Positions 1-12,100 of a stretch of DNA of 64,000 nt are shown one piece after another. A program made the position numbers and the translations under genes. This stretch comes from Ricinus communis (Eukaryota > Streptophyta > Magnoliopsida > Malpighiales > Euphorbiaceae): NCBI RefSeq assembly GCF_019578655.1, contig NC_063256.1:372001-436000 (forward strand). Direction: 5' to 3'. The notes beneath the pieces were generated by a model. That model was not told where the DNA came from and ran no database searches. It saw nothing but the letters and a program-made list of their open reading frames with translations. The stretch's first letter is position 1. Each line of letters begins with the position of its first letter.

Positions 1-1811
1 AAAGTAGGTGAACTGAGTGATCTCCATCCCATCCATCCAAATTTCCCAGCCCAAACCCCATGCACCAAGTACCTGCAAGAATTTCCAGGGCAACAAAATT
101 CAATTTGCTCATCAGCAAATTGACATACAAAACTGCATAAACGTGTATAATATGCAACTGGGTAAAAAAGATGATAAATTACTGGGCTCTCCCAATTGTC
201 CTCCACAAATCGTATGTCATGTTCACTGACATCGATGCCTGTGAAAATAAAGCAATCAAACGGTCAAGCACCTATTGAAAGAAACCAGAAAAAGAAGAAT
301 AACATGTGAATGCAGATAACCTCTACCGTCCTTAGGCCGAAGTATATAATTATTAAAAAGCATAGCCAGCTAATAAGTTTGTAAGGAAGATAGTAACTAC
401 AACCATTAAAAGTTCATTGTTCTATCAATTGTAATAATTTTACAAAATACTTGAAACAGATAATCAGATAATGGCGATCTATATCAGTTCCACCTAGGTG
501 GGGTTTATAAAGTAGTGATCTGAATGTTTTAGCAGTTCATAGATATTTTACAGTATCCCATGCTGCACATGAATTGAGATCTGAAGAGCTAGAGACTATG
601 TGCAATTTCACTAATGATGATCAACTGGAGGTGAAAATTACTACCTAAAGCTGATAGGCTACGTATAAAGAGGTCTTGAGAATTTCCAGGATCAGGTTTA
701 AGTATAACCTGAAATAAACAACAAACGGTAATCGGAGGGAAAATCTTAATCGCATTAGTTCATTTCCAGAAGAAGCTCCATTGAAACTTTAATATTGCAT
801 CAATCAAATCCAACAATCAACCTGAAATTGAGTGTGGCGCTGAAGCCGGTTTGGGTTTTCTCCATAACGGCTATCATCTGGACGGATACTAGGCTCAGCA
901 TACCTGCCATCAGAACTCCATATAAGCAGTATAATTTGATCTACAACCAACACAATCGCCAAGCAATGGAAATAAACAACAACAACAACAATAATGATAA
1001 TAACAACAACAACAACAATAATGATAATAACAACAACAACAACAACAACAATAATCATAACAATAATAATATAATAATAATAAGCTCAATAGAACAATAA
1101 TTAGAAAATCACTACAAATGATTCAGGCGTCATTCATGTTTCCTATATGTAGTGAGACCACCGTCCTTCATCTGTTCATATGTCACTTACTGTTTAGATA
1201 TAATGCAGAAATATAAACCTGCAAACTTGTATCTAAAGCATACTTACGCTACATTCCATGGTTCAGGACCAAGAACTCTTAAGAAGGTCAGAGGATTCAT
1301 AGTTCCAGCTCCAACCTGGTCAACATAGCAAGACACTAAATGGACAAGCATTGCAATATAACATTTATAAAAAGACATTAACATTATAAAATAAAAGCGA
1401 CCATTGTATTAATAGAATTACCTCTGTGTTGCTGCATTGCATTACTGCACATCCCACCGAAGCCCAATATTCCTACAAAATTACTAAAACTAACATGAAC
1501 CATGAATTTTTTTTTTAAAAGTAGTGAATTACAAAATAGATGATGTAGGAGTAGGAACTGACCTGGAGTCGCTGAATGGCTTGTTGAAAGGTAGGGACGG
1601 AAGCTTTATGAGGCTCGCTATTGGGGCCAGCGGAAGAGTGTTGCTGCACTGCAGATGTGCTTATTGCAGAGACGGTGGTTTTAGTGAGATGCCGGCGATT
1701 GAGGCCGAGACGGCTAGGATTTGACCTGCCGGCGTAGAGGCGGAAGAGGGATAAACAGCCAGTTTGGGGTTTTAGAAAGGAAATGACTAAGGGGAGCGTG
1801 AGAATGGACAT
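1..1811 (-). CDS. EDD1: Glycine-tRNA ligase, chloroplast/mitochondrial (5' part; partial)
   Basis: Charges tRNA-Gly in plastids and mitochondria; the family is the bacterial alpha-beta type fused in one chain. Only the N-terminal, GlyQ-like alpha part is present, because the gene runs off the left edge. Exons read on the minus strand with GT-AG borders: 1811-1563, 1472-1422, 1315-1248, 903-822, 708-645, 238-183 and 72 to beyond 1; all phases join. The start at 1811 ([16 protein letters not shown]) is preferred because it gives a hydrophobic, Ser/Arg-rich transit peptide like the Arabidopsis protein. An in-frame ATG at 1862 would add 17 residues. Diagnostic blocks are [48 protein letters not shown] and [17 protein letters not shown], all typical of the GlyRS alpha catalytic core. 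Intron 3 contains a long AAC/AAT microsatellite. The upstream neighbour is divergent, about 2.4 kb away. Identity is from remembered family sequence and is very secure. Confidence 0.95.
972..1085. repeat. AAC/AAT trinucleotide microsatellite
   Basis: About 110 bp of interrupted AAC, AAT and ATG-type triplets lie inside intron 3 of the glycyl-tRNA synthetase gene, between the exons at 1315-1248 and 903-822. It is low-complexity sequence. The Asn-rich and Val/Ile-rich reading frames across it are artefacts. Confidence 0.9.
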
Positions 1812-1862
1812 GGTTTCTGTTGCCTCTCTCGTGTTTGAGGCTTGAAAACAGTCTTTAGCCAC

Positions 1863-4175
1863 TTCACTATGTCTTTATTTATCGGGTTAAAGACCCGCAT
1901 AACGATTTTACTTTGAAAATGCTTAGTGGCTAGTTAAGTTCATTAATAGTCCCTGAACTTAATCATATTTCTTATTGATATTCGTAAGCCTTGATTTATC
2001 TTTTAAAAGTCCTTACACTTCAAACTTTTACCAAATTTCAGCGAGACACCATAGGTTAATACAGTATTTCACTCTTTTACTTTTCACGTTTAACCTCTGA
2101 TACCTTTCTACTTCTAGTTTATCTAATTTCACATCCTAATTTTTATTTATAACCGATTTTACCATTAAAAAACTACTTTTACAATTCGATCTCATTGATT
2201 TTTTGCTAGCATGGAAAATAGCGTATTGCTAAATACTTATAAGCATGTGAAGGCATTATTATAATTTGCTAATATGCATAGAATGCTCTCCCTCACTTCC
2301 TTGTAACGAAAAATAATAATCTAATTTTTAACAAAAAAAATGACAGATTGAAGTATTTTTTTATATGATTACAGTGTAATTTAGAGATTTTAATTGTGTG
2401 ACTTGAGAATTTATATTTTTTTAACCGTTATTATTTAATTTTTATTACTATATATTTGTCTTTTCCTAACTCATTGAAAAATATCTATATCATAGTAGTT
2501 ATTCACCGCTTGTTTTTCTTTTGCGTTTTTTGAGATGAGATCAGTTATAAATAAAAGTTGAAATATAAAATTAATTAAAATAGAAGTATAAAGATTTCAT
2601 AAATCAATTGTGCACGCTTACACTGTAAATCTATATTTATAAAAGCAATTACCTACTTCCATTTGGTGTTGTCGATATTTTGGTGTTTATATATAACCTA
2701 ATTGATAAATATAAATGCGTTTGAGTTTCATAGTTTAAAACAATTAGTCGTTTACCCATGCGTTACACGATCGTTATTATTATCTTAATTATAAAATCAA
2801 GTTGATAGATACAATTTAATGAAACTTTCAATATATAATATTTTATTGTATTTAAAAAATAATAATAATAAACTAACTATTTTAAAATATCTTTAATTTT
2901 TTAAAATTTTGTTAATGCAATAATAGAAAATTATCTATTAACTAATTTTAATATTATAAATTAACATATCAATATAATTGATTACTATTTTTTTAGAATT
3001 AAAAATTTATTGACTGTATAAAAAATTCGGATAAGTGAACTACTTAATTAATTTTTTGAAATAAACAAAATTTATTAGTATTACAATAGATAAAAAGTCA
3101 AATATTTTGTTGAATTTATTGTAATCGGGTTTCTCTACCTTTACTCTTTATTGTAATTATATTCTTGTGGATTTTGATAATGAACATGATTAGCTAAATT
3201 GATTAAATCCATTGGGATTTCTTTACTATGTTGGCTTAGTATTATATTGTTGGATTGTTTGGGTTAGTTTTGGATTCTTTTTGCTTTCAGTATTAATAAG
3301 ATAATGCATTATTCATGAGACGTCGTTAATTGTGTGTTTAGATTGCTTTGTGTGATTGAGAAGTTCATTTGGCAATTGAAATATCTTTCCTTTTTTTTTC
3401 TTCATTATTAGAAATTTTGAAATCTCATCGAAAGAAAAATAAATAAATCAAATATTAACTAATTTAATAAATAGGTCCAAATTTTTTATTTAAAGGTTAA
3501 ATAGATTCATACTTTGAAAAAATTATAAGCGTATTATCATACTTTTTATTTAAATTAATTAAATAAAATAAAATTTGGATAAATATTTATTTATGATTTA
3601 TTTTTTTATCTTAATATAGTAAAAATAATTTATCTATTTTATTAAAAATTAAAAATTAAAAATTATTGGCTCTATTTTACTATCATTATCTATTTTTTCA
3701 ATCAATTTTTAACATTGTTACGATCAATTTCATTAATTTCAATAAAAATGAGATCTATTTAGCTTTTAAATAGAAGTTATAATTTTATTTACTAAAATAA
3801 TTAAAATTCAACTAATTTCTTCCGGTCTATTCATTAGCCTTCTCAATGTTTCAAATTTGGTCACATTAAAAAAAAAAAAAAACATAAATAAAATAAAGAT
3901 GTAATTCTCAAATTATCAGCATAAATGCAATAACTACTGGTTTGGGTTGGGTGCAGACCCAGTTATCGGGAATACGAAATATCGCCATATAAAGATTTTC
4001 CGGAAACGGAAGAAAAAACTCGGATTAAAGAAAGCGGCGAGTTCTTTATTTACTACACCCTGTTCGCTTACTAAGCTGGCGACATCCATCGGCCACCGCC
4101 GTGCTAGTAGCGGATAATCATATTTCCCCATTAAGAATCTTTAAGGCCTCTCTTAGAAAAAGCGGGACAAAAAAT
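1863..4175. other. Divergent intergenic region, AT-rich
   Basis: This region separates the two divergent start codons and must hold both promoters. It is very AT-rich with no credible ORF. Part of it (about 2740-3060) is a dispersed repeat that recurs near 46.8-47.1 kb. No single TATA box stands out for either gene, as is common for housekeeping genes. Confidence 0.6.
2740..3060. repeat. Dispersed AT-rich repeat, copy A
   Basis: The block starts near the motif 'acccatgcgttacacg', followed by 'ttataaaatcaagttgatag', 'aataaactaactattttaaa' and 'aatgcaataata'. The same ordered motifs recur at about 46780-47060 with scattered substitutions. No ORF and no clear terminal repeats are seen. It is probably a degenerate transposon fragment of unknown class. 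Confidence 0.6.
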
Positions 4176-7100
4176 ATGGCGGAAGAAGAAGAAGAAGAAG
4201 AAGTGTTGATAGAAGTGGAAGCGGTTCAAGCAATGTATGGAGACGACTGTGTAGTTATTGATTCATTTCCTCCTCATCTTCATGTACACATCAAGCCTCG
4301 AACTGCCGATGTCTCTTCCCAACAGGTCATTCTTATTGTGTTAGGGTTTTTTTTGTATCATTTTATATACAATTACACTCGTAAATGCATTTGAAGCTAC
4401 TCAGATGTCTCATTTAAGGCCTGATTGGAATAAATAATGCCAAGCATTTCAGTTGAAGTGAATTCTTGCAAAACAACGTCGATTTTGGTGTTATCTCCAA
4501 CGTGCTTTAACATCAGAATTGACTAATTTGAATTAAATCGAATTGAGTTCTTTCATTTTGAAGCTGTCCAGACAAGGGTATAAGATGCTAAATTGAATTC
4601 AATTTCTGTAAGAGATTAACGTTGATTTTGAAAATTCTGCACAAATTGGGATTTGGTTCCATTTGATTCAGCATTGTGATTTAATCTTTCTTTTTCTGCA
4701 GTTTGTGGAAGCAATTATTGGGATACGAGCAGGTCCCAAGGTAACTCACAGCAACCACAAGTATTAGTCCGATATATATATGTTCTTTTTTTTCTTCGTT
4801 TTGAAATCTCAATTGATATAGGCACTTGTTTGTGAATTGCATTACCATGTTAAGTTGTTACTATTGCATAGTGGATTGAGAAAAGAACTACGATTTTTTA
4901 TTTGAATATGTACTAATTCTTTTCTAATTGTCCATGGTAGTATCCAAATGAACCACCCTGTATTAATCTTATAGAATCCAAGGGCCTTGATGATCAAAGG
5001 CAGAAGCAGCTAATATCTAGCATACAAGATAAAGCATGTGAACTCTCCTCTTGTTTGATGCTTGTAGCTCTTTGTGAGGTAATTGTTGTAACAGTCATTT
5101 TTTCTAAGCTTGTTTTTCATTGCAAGTATTAATATCATTACTATATTATTGTCATCCAATTGATAAAACTGTATTATCAATGACTGGATATATTATAGAC
5201 CATAGGAGACCCTCATGGTTTAAGGGATTGATTGTTGATGTGCATCTATACAGTTTTCTTCCATCATATGGTGGTTAAAAATGTGTTAGTCTAGAGTCAT
5301 CTGTGTAAAACTTGTCTTTTGTATTTCCTTAATTAATGTATGCAATGGCAAAGATTGATCGATTCCTATTCCTAGGAAGCAGTGGAGAAGCTCTCTATTA
5401 TGAATCATCCTGATGGTAATTGTCCATTGTGTCTGTATCCTTTGGTCCCAGAAGATGAACCTGATGAAACCCTGCCATTCATGAAGCTGATGTCTTGTTT
5501 CCATTGCTTTCATAGGTAGAAATCTCAACTCTTTTGTTTAACCAATATTAGGTATATTTGGTGCATCCTCTTGTTCTCCTTTCTTTTGTTTTTATCCCTC
5601 AAAATTATGGCATGAAAGTTCTTTTCTTTCTTTTTCTTTTTCTTTTTTTTTCTCCCTCAAATTATGACAGCGAATGCATTATGAGGTGGTGGAACTGGCT
5701 CCAAAAAGAGAAAGACAGCAACGCCAGCTCGTCATCTATCACAACTGTGCATTTTGTCGAAGGCAGGGTTAATCAGAATGGTATGTTTGGATTAGTACTT
5801 AAGGTGCAAGTGATTTCCATCCTTAATTATTGGTTATATGTTAAAAACATAAAAGCATTTACTTGCTAGGATCTTCTTTTTAGTGGGTTGAAGAGCTGTC
5901 CTTGATTTTAAATGGAAACATGTTCTAATTTATCTGCTAATGCTGGTGCTAAAAATATTCTATCAAATGCCCTCCTTTATCCTCCATCATGTTGCCATGG
6001 TGGTTTTACGAGCAAACACTTTTTTCCTAAGATAATATAGAACCTTTAACAATTTGTTTTATGCAGAAGTTCTTCATCATTTTGTTTTATATTATGATGC
6101 TAATTGCTTGCAATGAACTGGCTTGTTAGCTATACATGAGTTAATGGGAGAAAGTTTGGGGAACTGTCCGGTTTGCCGCAAGGTCTTTCATACCAAGGAT
6201 TTTGAACATGTGCTCAGCTTGGTTGGCGTGCATTGCTTTGAATTGGTATGCCAACTATGAACTTCTATTGTTGTTTTCCAGTTTAGTATAATTATTGTAG
6301 TTTGCACTGGCAATGGTTTTTTCCATGATAAGACATTCCCTACATTGACCTTAGTCTGCTCAATCTTTTAGAATTCTAGGGAAAACGAAAAGAAAGGAAA
6401 GGCTCGGTAGTGCAGTGTGACAAATAATTTTCGTTTTCGTTATAATTCCATAAGTAATTTTTATGTTTGGAGAGTCTCAGTGTTTATAAACTCTCACTTA
6501 TTGATCCCAGCGGATGTGTTGGAGGCCAACGTATTATATATGACTAGAAAACAATCAGTTTGACATGTGGCAATATTGAATATTCCTGTAGGATTGCCTC
6601 CCAATTTGAACTTCAAGGTCTCACCATATCTCTCTCTCTCGCCTCCCTGTATGTTCCAACTCCCAAAAGTTAACTTTGATTGGATACAACTAGTCAGTGG
6701 CAAATGATGTTTCATAAATATGCAAGTGCTTGTTGGACTTTTATGTTCAAGAGGATATGCAGCCTAAGAAGATAATGGTAGACTTCAGAGTGCATCTATG
6801 GTACTTATGGGATGGGACAATTGATTACAGGTCATGAAGCTAAGGTTGAAGGAAATGCGCTTAACCCAATAATCTGCTCGCCATATCTTCTTCTCTTGTT
6901 TCTGCTTTGTTTTCTTTTTTTGGATGAGTTTAATTATGTTATTGCCCTTATGAATACTCCTAACGCTTGATATTAGTTTTAGTCAGGAGTGTTTTCTTTG
7001 TTTTGTACCGATTTCTTGTTCATTTAACAATGATTATGTTAATTTGCTTAATTTTGTTGATTTCAGAGCTCTGACAGAAAGGAAGTCAATAAGGAGTTAC

Positions 7101-7441
7101 TCCAGTCTGATTCAGAGAGCATTAGAAGACAGAAGTTTGAGGCCTTATTGAAACTACAGCAAGAAAACAATGGCTTAATCGAGCCAAAAAAAAGTCTAGT
7201 GGTTTTGCCTGGCATGTATCTTCCTCAACCAGTTACTGTGCCTGCCCAGATGGTGAACAAAGAAACCACTGTAGAGACGCAAAGAGACTCAAGAGTCTCT
7301 ATGGAAACAAAAACTGGGGATTCTTCAAATAAACCTAGCCCCAGGGAACGCAGAAACTTGGGCAGGAGAATGCAAGTAACACAAAATGCGAGGAAACAAG
7401 TCAGACAGTGGGTCAGAAAAGAGGACGGTCCTTCTAATTGA
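4176..7441 (+). CDS. RWD domain plus RING-H2 E3 ubiquitin ligase, RNF25-like
   Basis: Predicted ubiquitin-protein ligase of 355 residues. Exons: 4176-4325, 4702-4740, 4941-5078, 5376-5515, 5671-5780, 6130-6245 and 7067-7441; all borders are GT-AG and all phases join. The start is the ATG of MAEEEEEEEVLIEVEAVQAMY; an upstream in-frame ATG at 4101 would add 25 unconserved residues. Residues 1 to about 115 form an RWD domain (EAVQAMYGDDC, then YPNEPP). The RING-H2 has Cys125, Cys128, Cys150, His152, His155, Cys158, Cys205 and Cys208 (CPLC, CFHCFHSEC, CPVCR), with an insert between the central and last ligand pairs as in animal RNF25. The basic C-terminus (PSPRERRNLGRRM) is probably disordered. 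Domain order matches RNF25; the substrate cannot be read from the sequence. The gene is divergent from EDD1. Confidence 0.92.
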
Positions 7442-7537
7442 AAAGATGTTATACCAATTTATATAGTGTGTGTATATATATATTTACTTTACAGTATAAA
7501 GCTCTTGTTAAATCCAAATGTGATATGAGAGGGTTGC

Positions 7538-7543
7538 AATAAA
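7538..7543 (+). terminator. Candidate polyadenylation signal AATAAA
   Basis: A canonical AATAAA lies 97 bases after the stop codon of the RNF25-like gene, in a T-rich context. Plant polyadenylation signals are loose, so this is only a likely site. Confidence 0.35.
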
Positions 7544-7926
7544 CGTGGGGTGCCTCTTATAATCCTTATTTTTTTGTCTTTCCATTCTGGATTTTGAGAT
7601 GCAACTACTCAAATATCTTTTTGCGCCATACTGCTGTATGGACGAATATGATGTTGGAAATTGGCTGAAACACTGGGCCATTCATCATATATGCATAAAT
7701 CAGCTGTTTGTTCTTAAGATATACTTCAGCAGTTGACAGTCATGAGCTTTTCTTGAAGGGTTATTATGAACCACCAGTTTGAATGTCACTGGGCTTTAGC
7801 GTGCATTTAATCTTTTGGTTAAACTATATAATTGAATTTCTATCCTCTGTTGATCCTACAACAGAGCCAGAGAATAATAAGCAATGTATCAAATCTGGGT
7901 TATTTCACTTATTTAAGGTAAAATAA

Positions 7927-9114
7927 GGTATCAATGCAATCGATAATTATAGTTATGACTGGTTGATAAGTTAAATCGTTTGATAAAATTTTATTAGCAT
8001 TTATATTTAATATGTTAAGTGATTATTGATAGTATTATTTATTTTTATTTTATTATGCTATTTTTAATAATATAAATTAATAAAAATAACTTATAATAAT
8101 TAAAAGTATTATAATTAATTTTATTTATTTCTTAAAAATATTTATAAATTTTTTATTTTGAAGTAGAAATTAAAATTAAAATTTCACTAATAAAAACTCT
8201 AATTTTAAATACTTAATTATTAAGTTAAATTTAAAATAATAGTTATTAAGTAAAAATTAATTATATTAAATCAATTTAAAGTAAGTTATTATTAATAAGT
8301 TTTAATAAGAATAAGGTTGTCGAAATAAATAAAAAAATTAAATCAGCTGATAAAAAAAAAAATAAACTAGAAAATACTATCAGCAACCGATTGAAATTAA
8401 GATGGTATTTGGTTCAGAAATTTGATACAGCTGATAGTTGTTTATCACTGAACAACTATATTAAAATGTTTGATAAAGATTTAAAAAATAACTACCACCT
8501 CTATTTTAGAATTTTTTGTTATCAGCTGATAACTGATTTTATTTTTTATTTATTTAGACACTATTATCTTTATTAACACTAACTTATTTTAAATTGATCT
8601 CATATAATTAAATTTTTATCTTTTAAAATAAATAATTATTATTTTAAAAATATTCTTAATAGTTAAATAATTATAATATTTAAAATCATGGTATTTGAAA
8701 TTAGAAATTGTTAATAGTAGAATTTAAATTTAAATTTCTACTTTTAAAATAACTTTTATAAATATTTTAATAACAAATACAATTGGCTAAAAGAAATTAA
8801 CTATAATTTTTTTAATTATTATAAGATATTTTTATTAACTTGTATCATTAAATATAATATAATAAAATAAAATAAATTTAACTATATATTATACTTTCAA
8901 TTGTCCTTTAATATATTAACAATACCCGCTAATAAAATTCTACCAAACAATTTAACTTATTTGCCATCAGTTACCAGCTGCATTGATCAACTGAACCAAA
9001 CATACCCTAAATTAGCTATCAATTATTAATTTTTAAGACATCATCAAACGATTTAATATAACTATTCAGTGGCAAACAACTATCAGTTGCATAAAACAGG
9101 TAAATCAAATACCC
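7927..9114. mobile_element. Nested MITE-like elements, outer copy with inner inverted copy
   Basis: The outer element begins at 'ggtatcaatgcaatcg' (7927) and ends at 'gtaaatcaaataccc' (9114). A second, related element occupies about 8403-9007 in inverted orientation. Sequence 7940-8250 matches the reverse complement of about 8690-8990, including 'gataagttaaatcgtttgat' and 'aaaattttattagc' with small changes. Sequence 8404-8490 matches the reverse complement of 9030-9114. Without the insert the outer copy is about 580 bp and the inner about 605 bp. The terminal GGTAT/GGGTATGTTTGG motif resembles Tourist-type (PIF/Harbinger) MITEs, but I could not settle the target-site duplications. There is no coding capacity. 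Confidence 0.65.
8403..9007. mobile_element. Inner MITE-like element
   Basis: Left end 'ggtatttggttcag' and right end 'ctgaaccaaacataccc' form an imperfect terminal inverted repeat. It lies inverted near the right end of the related outer element. The short ORF at 8391-8576 overlaps it and is not a gene. Confidence 0.6.
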
Positions 9115-12100
9115 TATTAGTTAGAAATAATACAGACTTGTTACCGTTTGGTGTTATTTTAAAAGGTATTAGTAAAAACTTTCTAGATAAATTTCAGTTT
9201 CACTTATTAACCGGTGAAAAAACCTAGTTTTATTATATGAAATCTATTTGTCTTTTTTCAAAGACAAACTCAAATAGATTGGTATTGAAATAATTTTTAT
9301 GTTTGTGTTTTCTTTTTCAAAAATAGGTTATTATCTTTTCTTTCTTTTAATTAAATACAATTTTGTTATGTTATGAGATAGCATTGAGAGTGCGAGGAAC
9401 AAACTTAAAAAAAGTAGAACTAAACTCATTGACTATCAAATATATCAGCAAAAGATCGTTTGAGCAGCAACTGAAATTTAAAATTCTTTCCATACCATTC
9501 GGATCACTTGCATTGCATTCCTCTCAAATACTACCTGAAGTCATTCTATATTTCTAGTCCAAATCATATACTATTTCTGATAAGAGCTCAGATGTTATTT
9601 AAGATCTAAACGTTTAGCCGTTTTCACCTTAATAGAAAAATTTAAAATCTGTGTAACTTGAATTAGTCTGATTTGGCAGACTAATTAATTTGAAGCCACG
9701 GACCTTAGGGCTTGGCAGGCAAAATAGAGCTATTACAAATAAAATTGTAGAGAGTAGAGTGTAACTGTAACCCATGCGATATTGTAAACAAACTTTGTTT
9801 TGAAGGGTGAGCCGGACTGAAGTTGTCTCGAATATCCACAAAATCTTCTTTTACTTTTTGACAAACAGTTAATAACAATGGCCTCAGCTGAATTGAACCC
9901 ACGTTAATAAAGTATGATTTGAAAGATTGACCCACATTTCCAGACCAATGATTTGTAAAAAACAAAATGAAATTGCATTCAGCATTCCTGTTGATATTGT
10001 CTCTTCATAATTAAGTACAGACATACTTTACACTCCACTGGCTAATAATTTTTCTGGGTGCATATAACTTTCAACCGTTGTTTTCTTATTATTTCTGCAT
10101 GTATTTTAGATCGAATGGTGTAGAATAAAAATGGTAAAGAGGAAGAAACATCACCAATTATTATGGATGTGTCTATTTGAGGGCCTTTAAATTATCTTTC
10201 AAAATTTTATGAATTTACCGAAGATCCTTATTCATTTTATTCTTTCTTTTTTCTTTTGCCTTCAGTCTCTAAGTACCTTCTCTTGTTCTCTTCTGCCAAA
10301 TTGATATGATCTAGTCACTCCACTGGAGAAAATCGCTGTTCAAATTGACCTAGTAGTTCAGTGTGAGGGCATGGTTTGATTCTTGATAATATAATTGCCA
10401 TCCGCCCTCTATTTTGGCTGGTGAACTTAGTACGTAACTGTCCACTAAAATGATAGCTAACAGCAACAATGGACAAAATGATAAACTTTTGTAGTCATTA
10501 TTTCAGATTTTAATATCTCCAAATGAACCCCATATAAAAAGCTCTCATGTTTGTTGCTCTAATAATCCAAAACATCTACATTTCAATCAATTAATCCCCG
10601 ACAATCCCTAGCCAGACGCCCACATATTTTCTAGTTGGATAACAAAGGCCACTTAAATCAGTCAGCAATGGTTGGTTGGAGTGCAATATTTTTCTTAAGG
10701 CAGTGACCTAATTTGGCAACTGAAGAATCTTAACGAGTTCCTAAGCAATACTCGCAACTGTTTTTCTTTTTTTCTTTTTGTTTAACGATTTTCTACTTCT
10801 AAGGAAGAAAAATACATTAATTAAGATATCGGCATTATAAAGATATATTGCCCTGATTAATCAGCGCTGCCAGTGCTTTGCCTGGTGCTGTTGCTGCTCG
10901 ATCAACAAACCCCTGATTCAGACTTGGCTTCTATGTATAATGAAATTAAGGGGCGACATTGATCAGAATTTACCGGTTGTGCATATCCAATACATATTCA
11001 TATTAGTATTTTATATTTTAATATCAGATAATTACATATACTTTATAAATATTTATTAATTATATTTTGATTTTGTGATAAATGAATACATACAATTAGA
11101 TTAGACAAGAACCTTTTAGAATGTGATAAAAAATACGTGGCTGGTTTCTGTGATAGATGTGCTCTTTATTTATTGTGATAATTTGTGAACAGAAATTTCG
11201 AGTTTACCCCCCAATCTTTAATAACACAAAGAACAACTATAAATATTAATTACAATACCAACAACGAACCATACGTAGAAGAAATAACAACGATAACTCC
11301 CCAAGAAAATGGAAACACATCACACATGGTAGCATTCATGAATGGAAGATGAAGCACTTTTGCAATTAATGCCGTTTTTTTCGCCAAAATTAAAAAAAAA
11401 AAAAAGAAAAAGAAATTGTTGGAAAATATCTTCTAGAAAATTAATTTATTCATAGTATATAATTATTATTGTTTGATTGGATCCAAAAAATAAGATCACA
11501 AAGAGATCATTTTTGATATTTGGATTGATCTTTTATTTTTTTTTTCTTTTCTCTTCAATAGAAAAAGACTCATCAAAGTTCTATATACTTTTTATTTATA
11601 ATTTCATAAAAAGATGAGTTATTAGTCATCAACGTCAACGAAAGTCGTTACTAGCAATTGATATTTTGATTGGCATTATTATCTTTCTATATTTGTAAAA
11701 GTTGATAAATTATTATTATTATTATTTAATTTTTATTTTGGAGAAAATGACATACTCCACTTAGGCAATGGACCTACCCGCCAATCCCTATAAAAAGTTT
11801 GCAAAAGCGACCACCCAAATGATAAGTCATCCAAACAAGCGGACCAATCATACCATGAAAACATATGCTTCATTTCTAATTTTCCTTTTTTTTTTTTTTT
11901 ATTGCATTTTGTATTCCTCTTTTTAAAGGCTTCTTTTTGTTTGTTAGGATTTTGTCTCTAAAGTGTTAATCATTGTTCACTACCACGCTACTGTGTCTAC
12001 TTCTTCTTCTCATCCTCTTAAATGAAAAGTCCCGACCCAACTCAGCACATAAATTAAATCTCAACTCCATTTTAGTGTATCTTATTTTCTAAATTATAAA

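Noticed and set aside
795..1100. Asn-rich 101-residue ORF
   Set aside because: Produced by the AAC/AAT microsatellite in a GlyRS intron; the opposite strand holds a real GlyRS exon.
7148..7441. Separate small gene of 97 residues
   Set aside because: It is the last exon of the RNF25-like gene; the apparent start is a TTG inside that exon.
9629..9965. Overlapping minus-strand ORFs of 70 and 86 residues
   Set aside because: No family resemblance, no promoter or splice context, and mutually overlapping frames.
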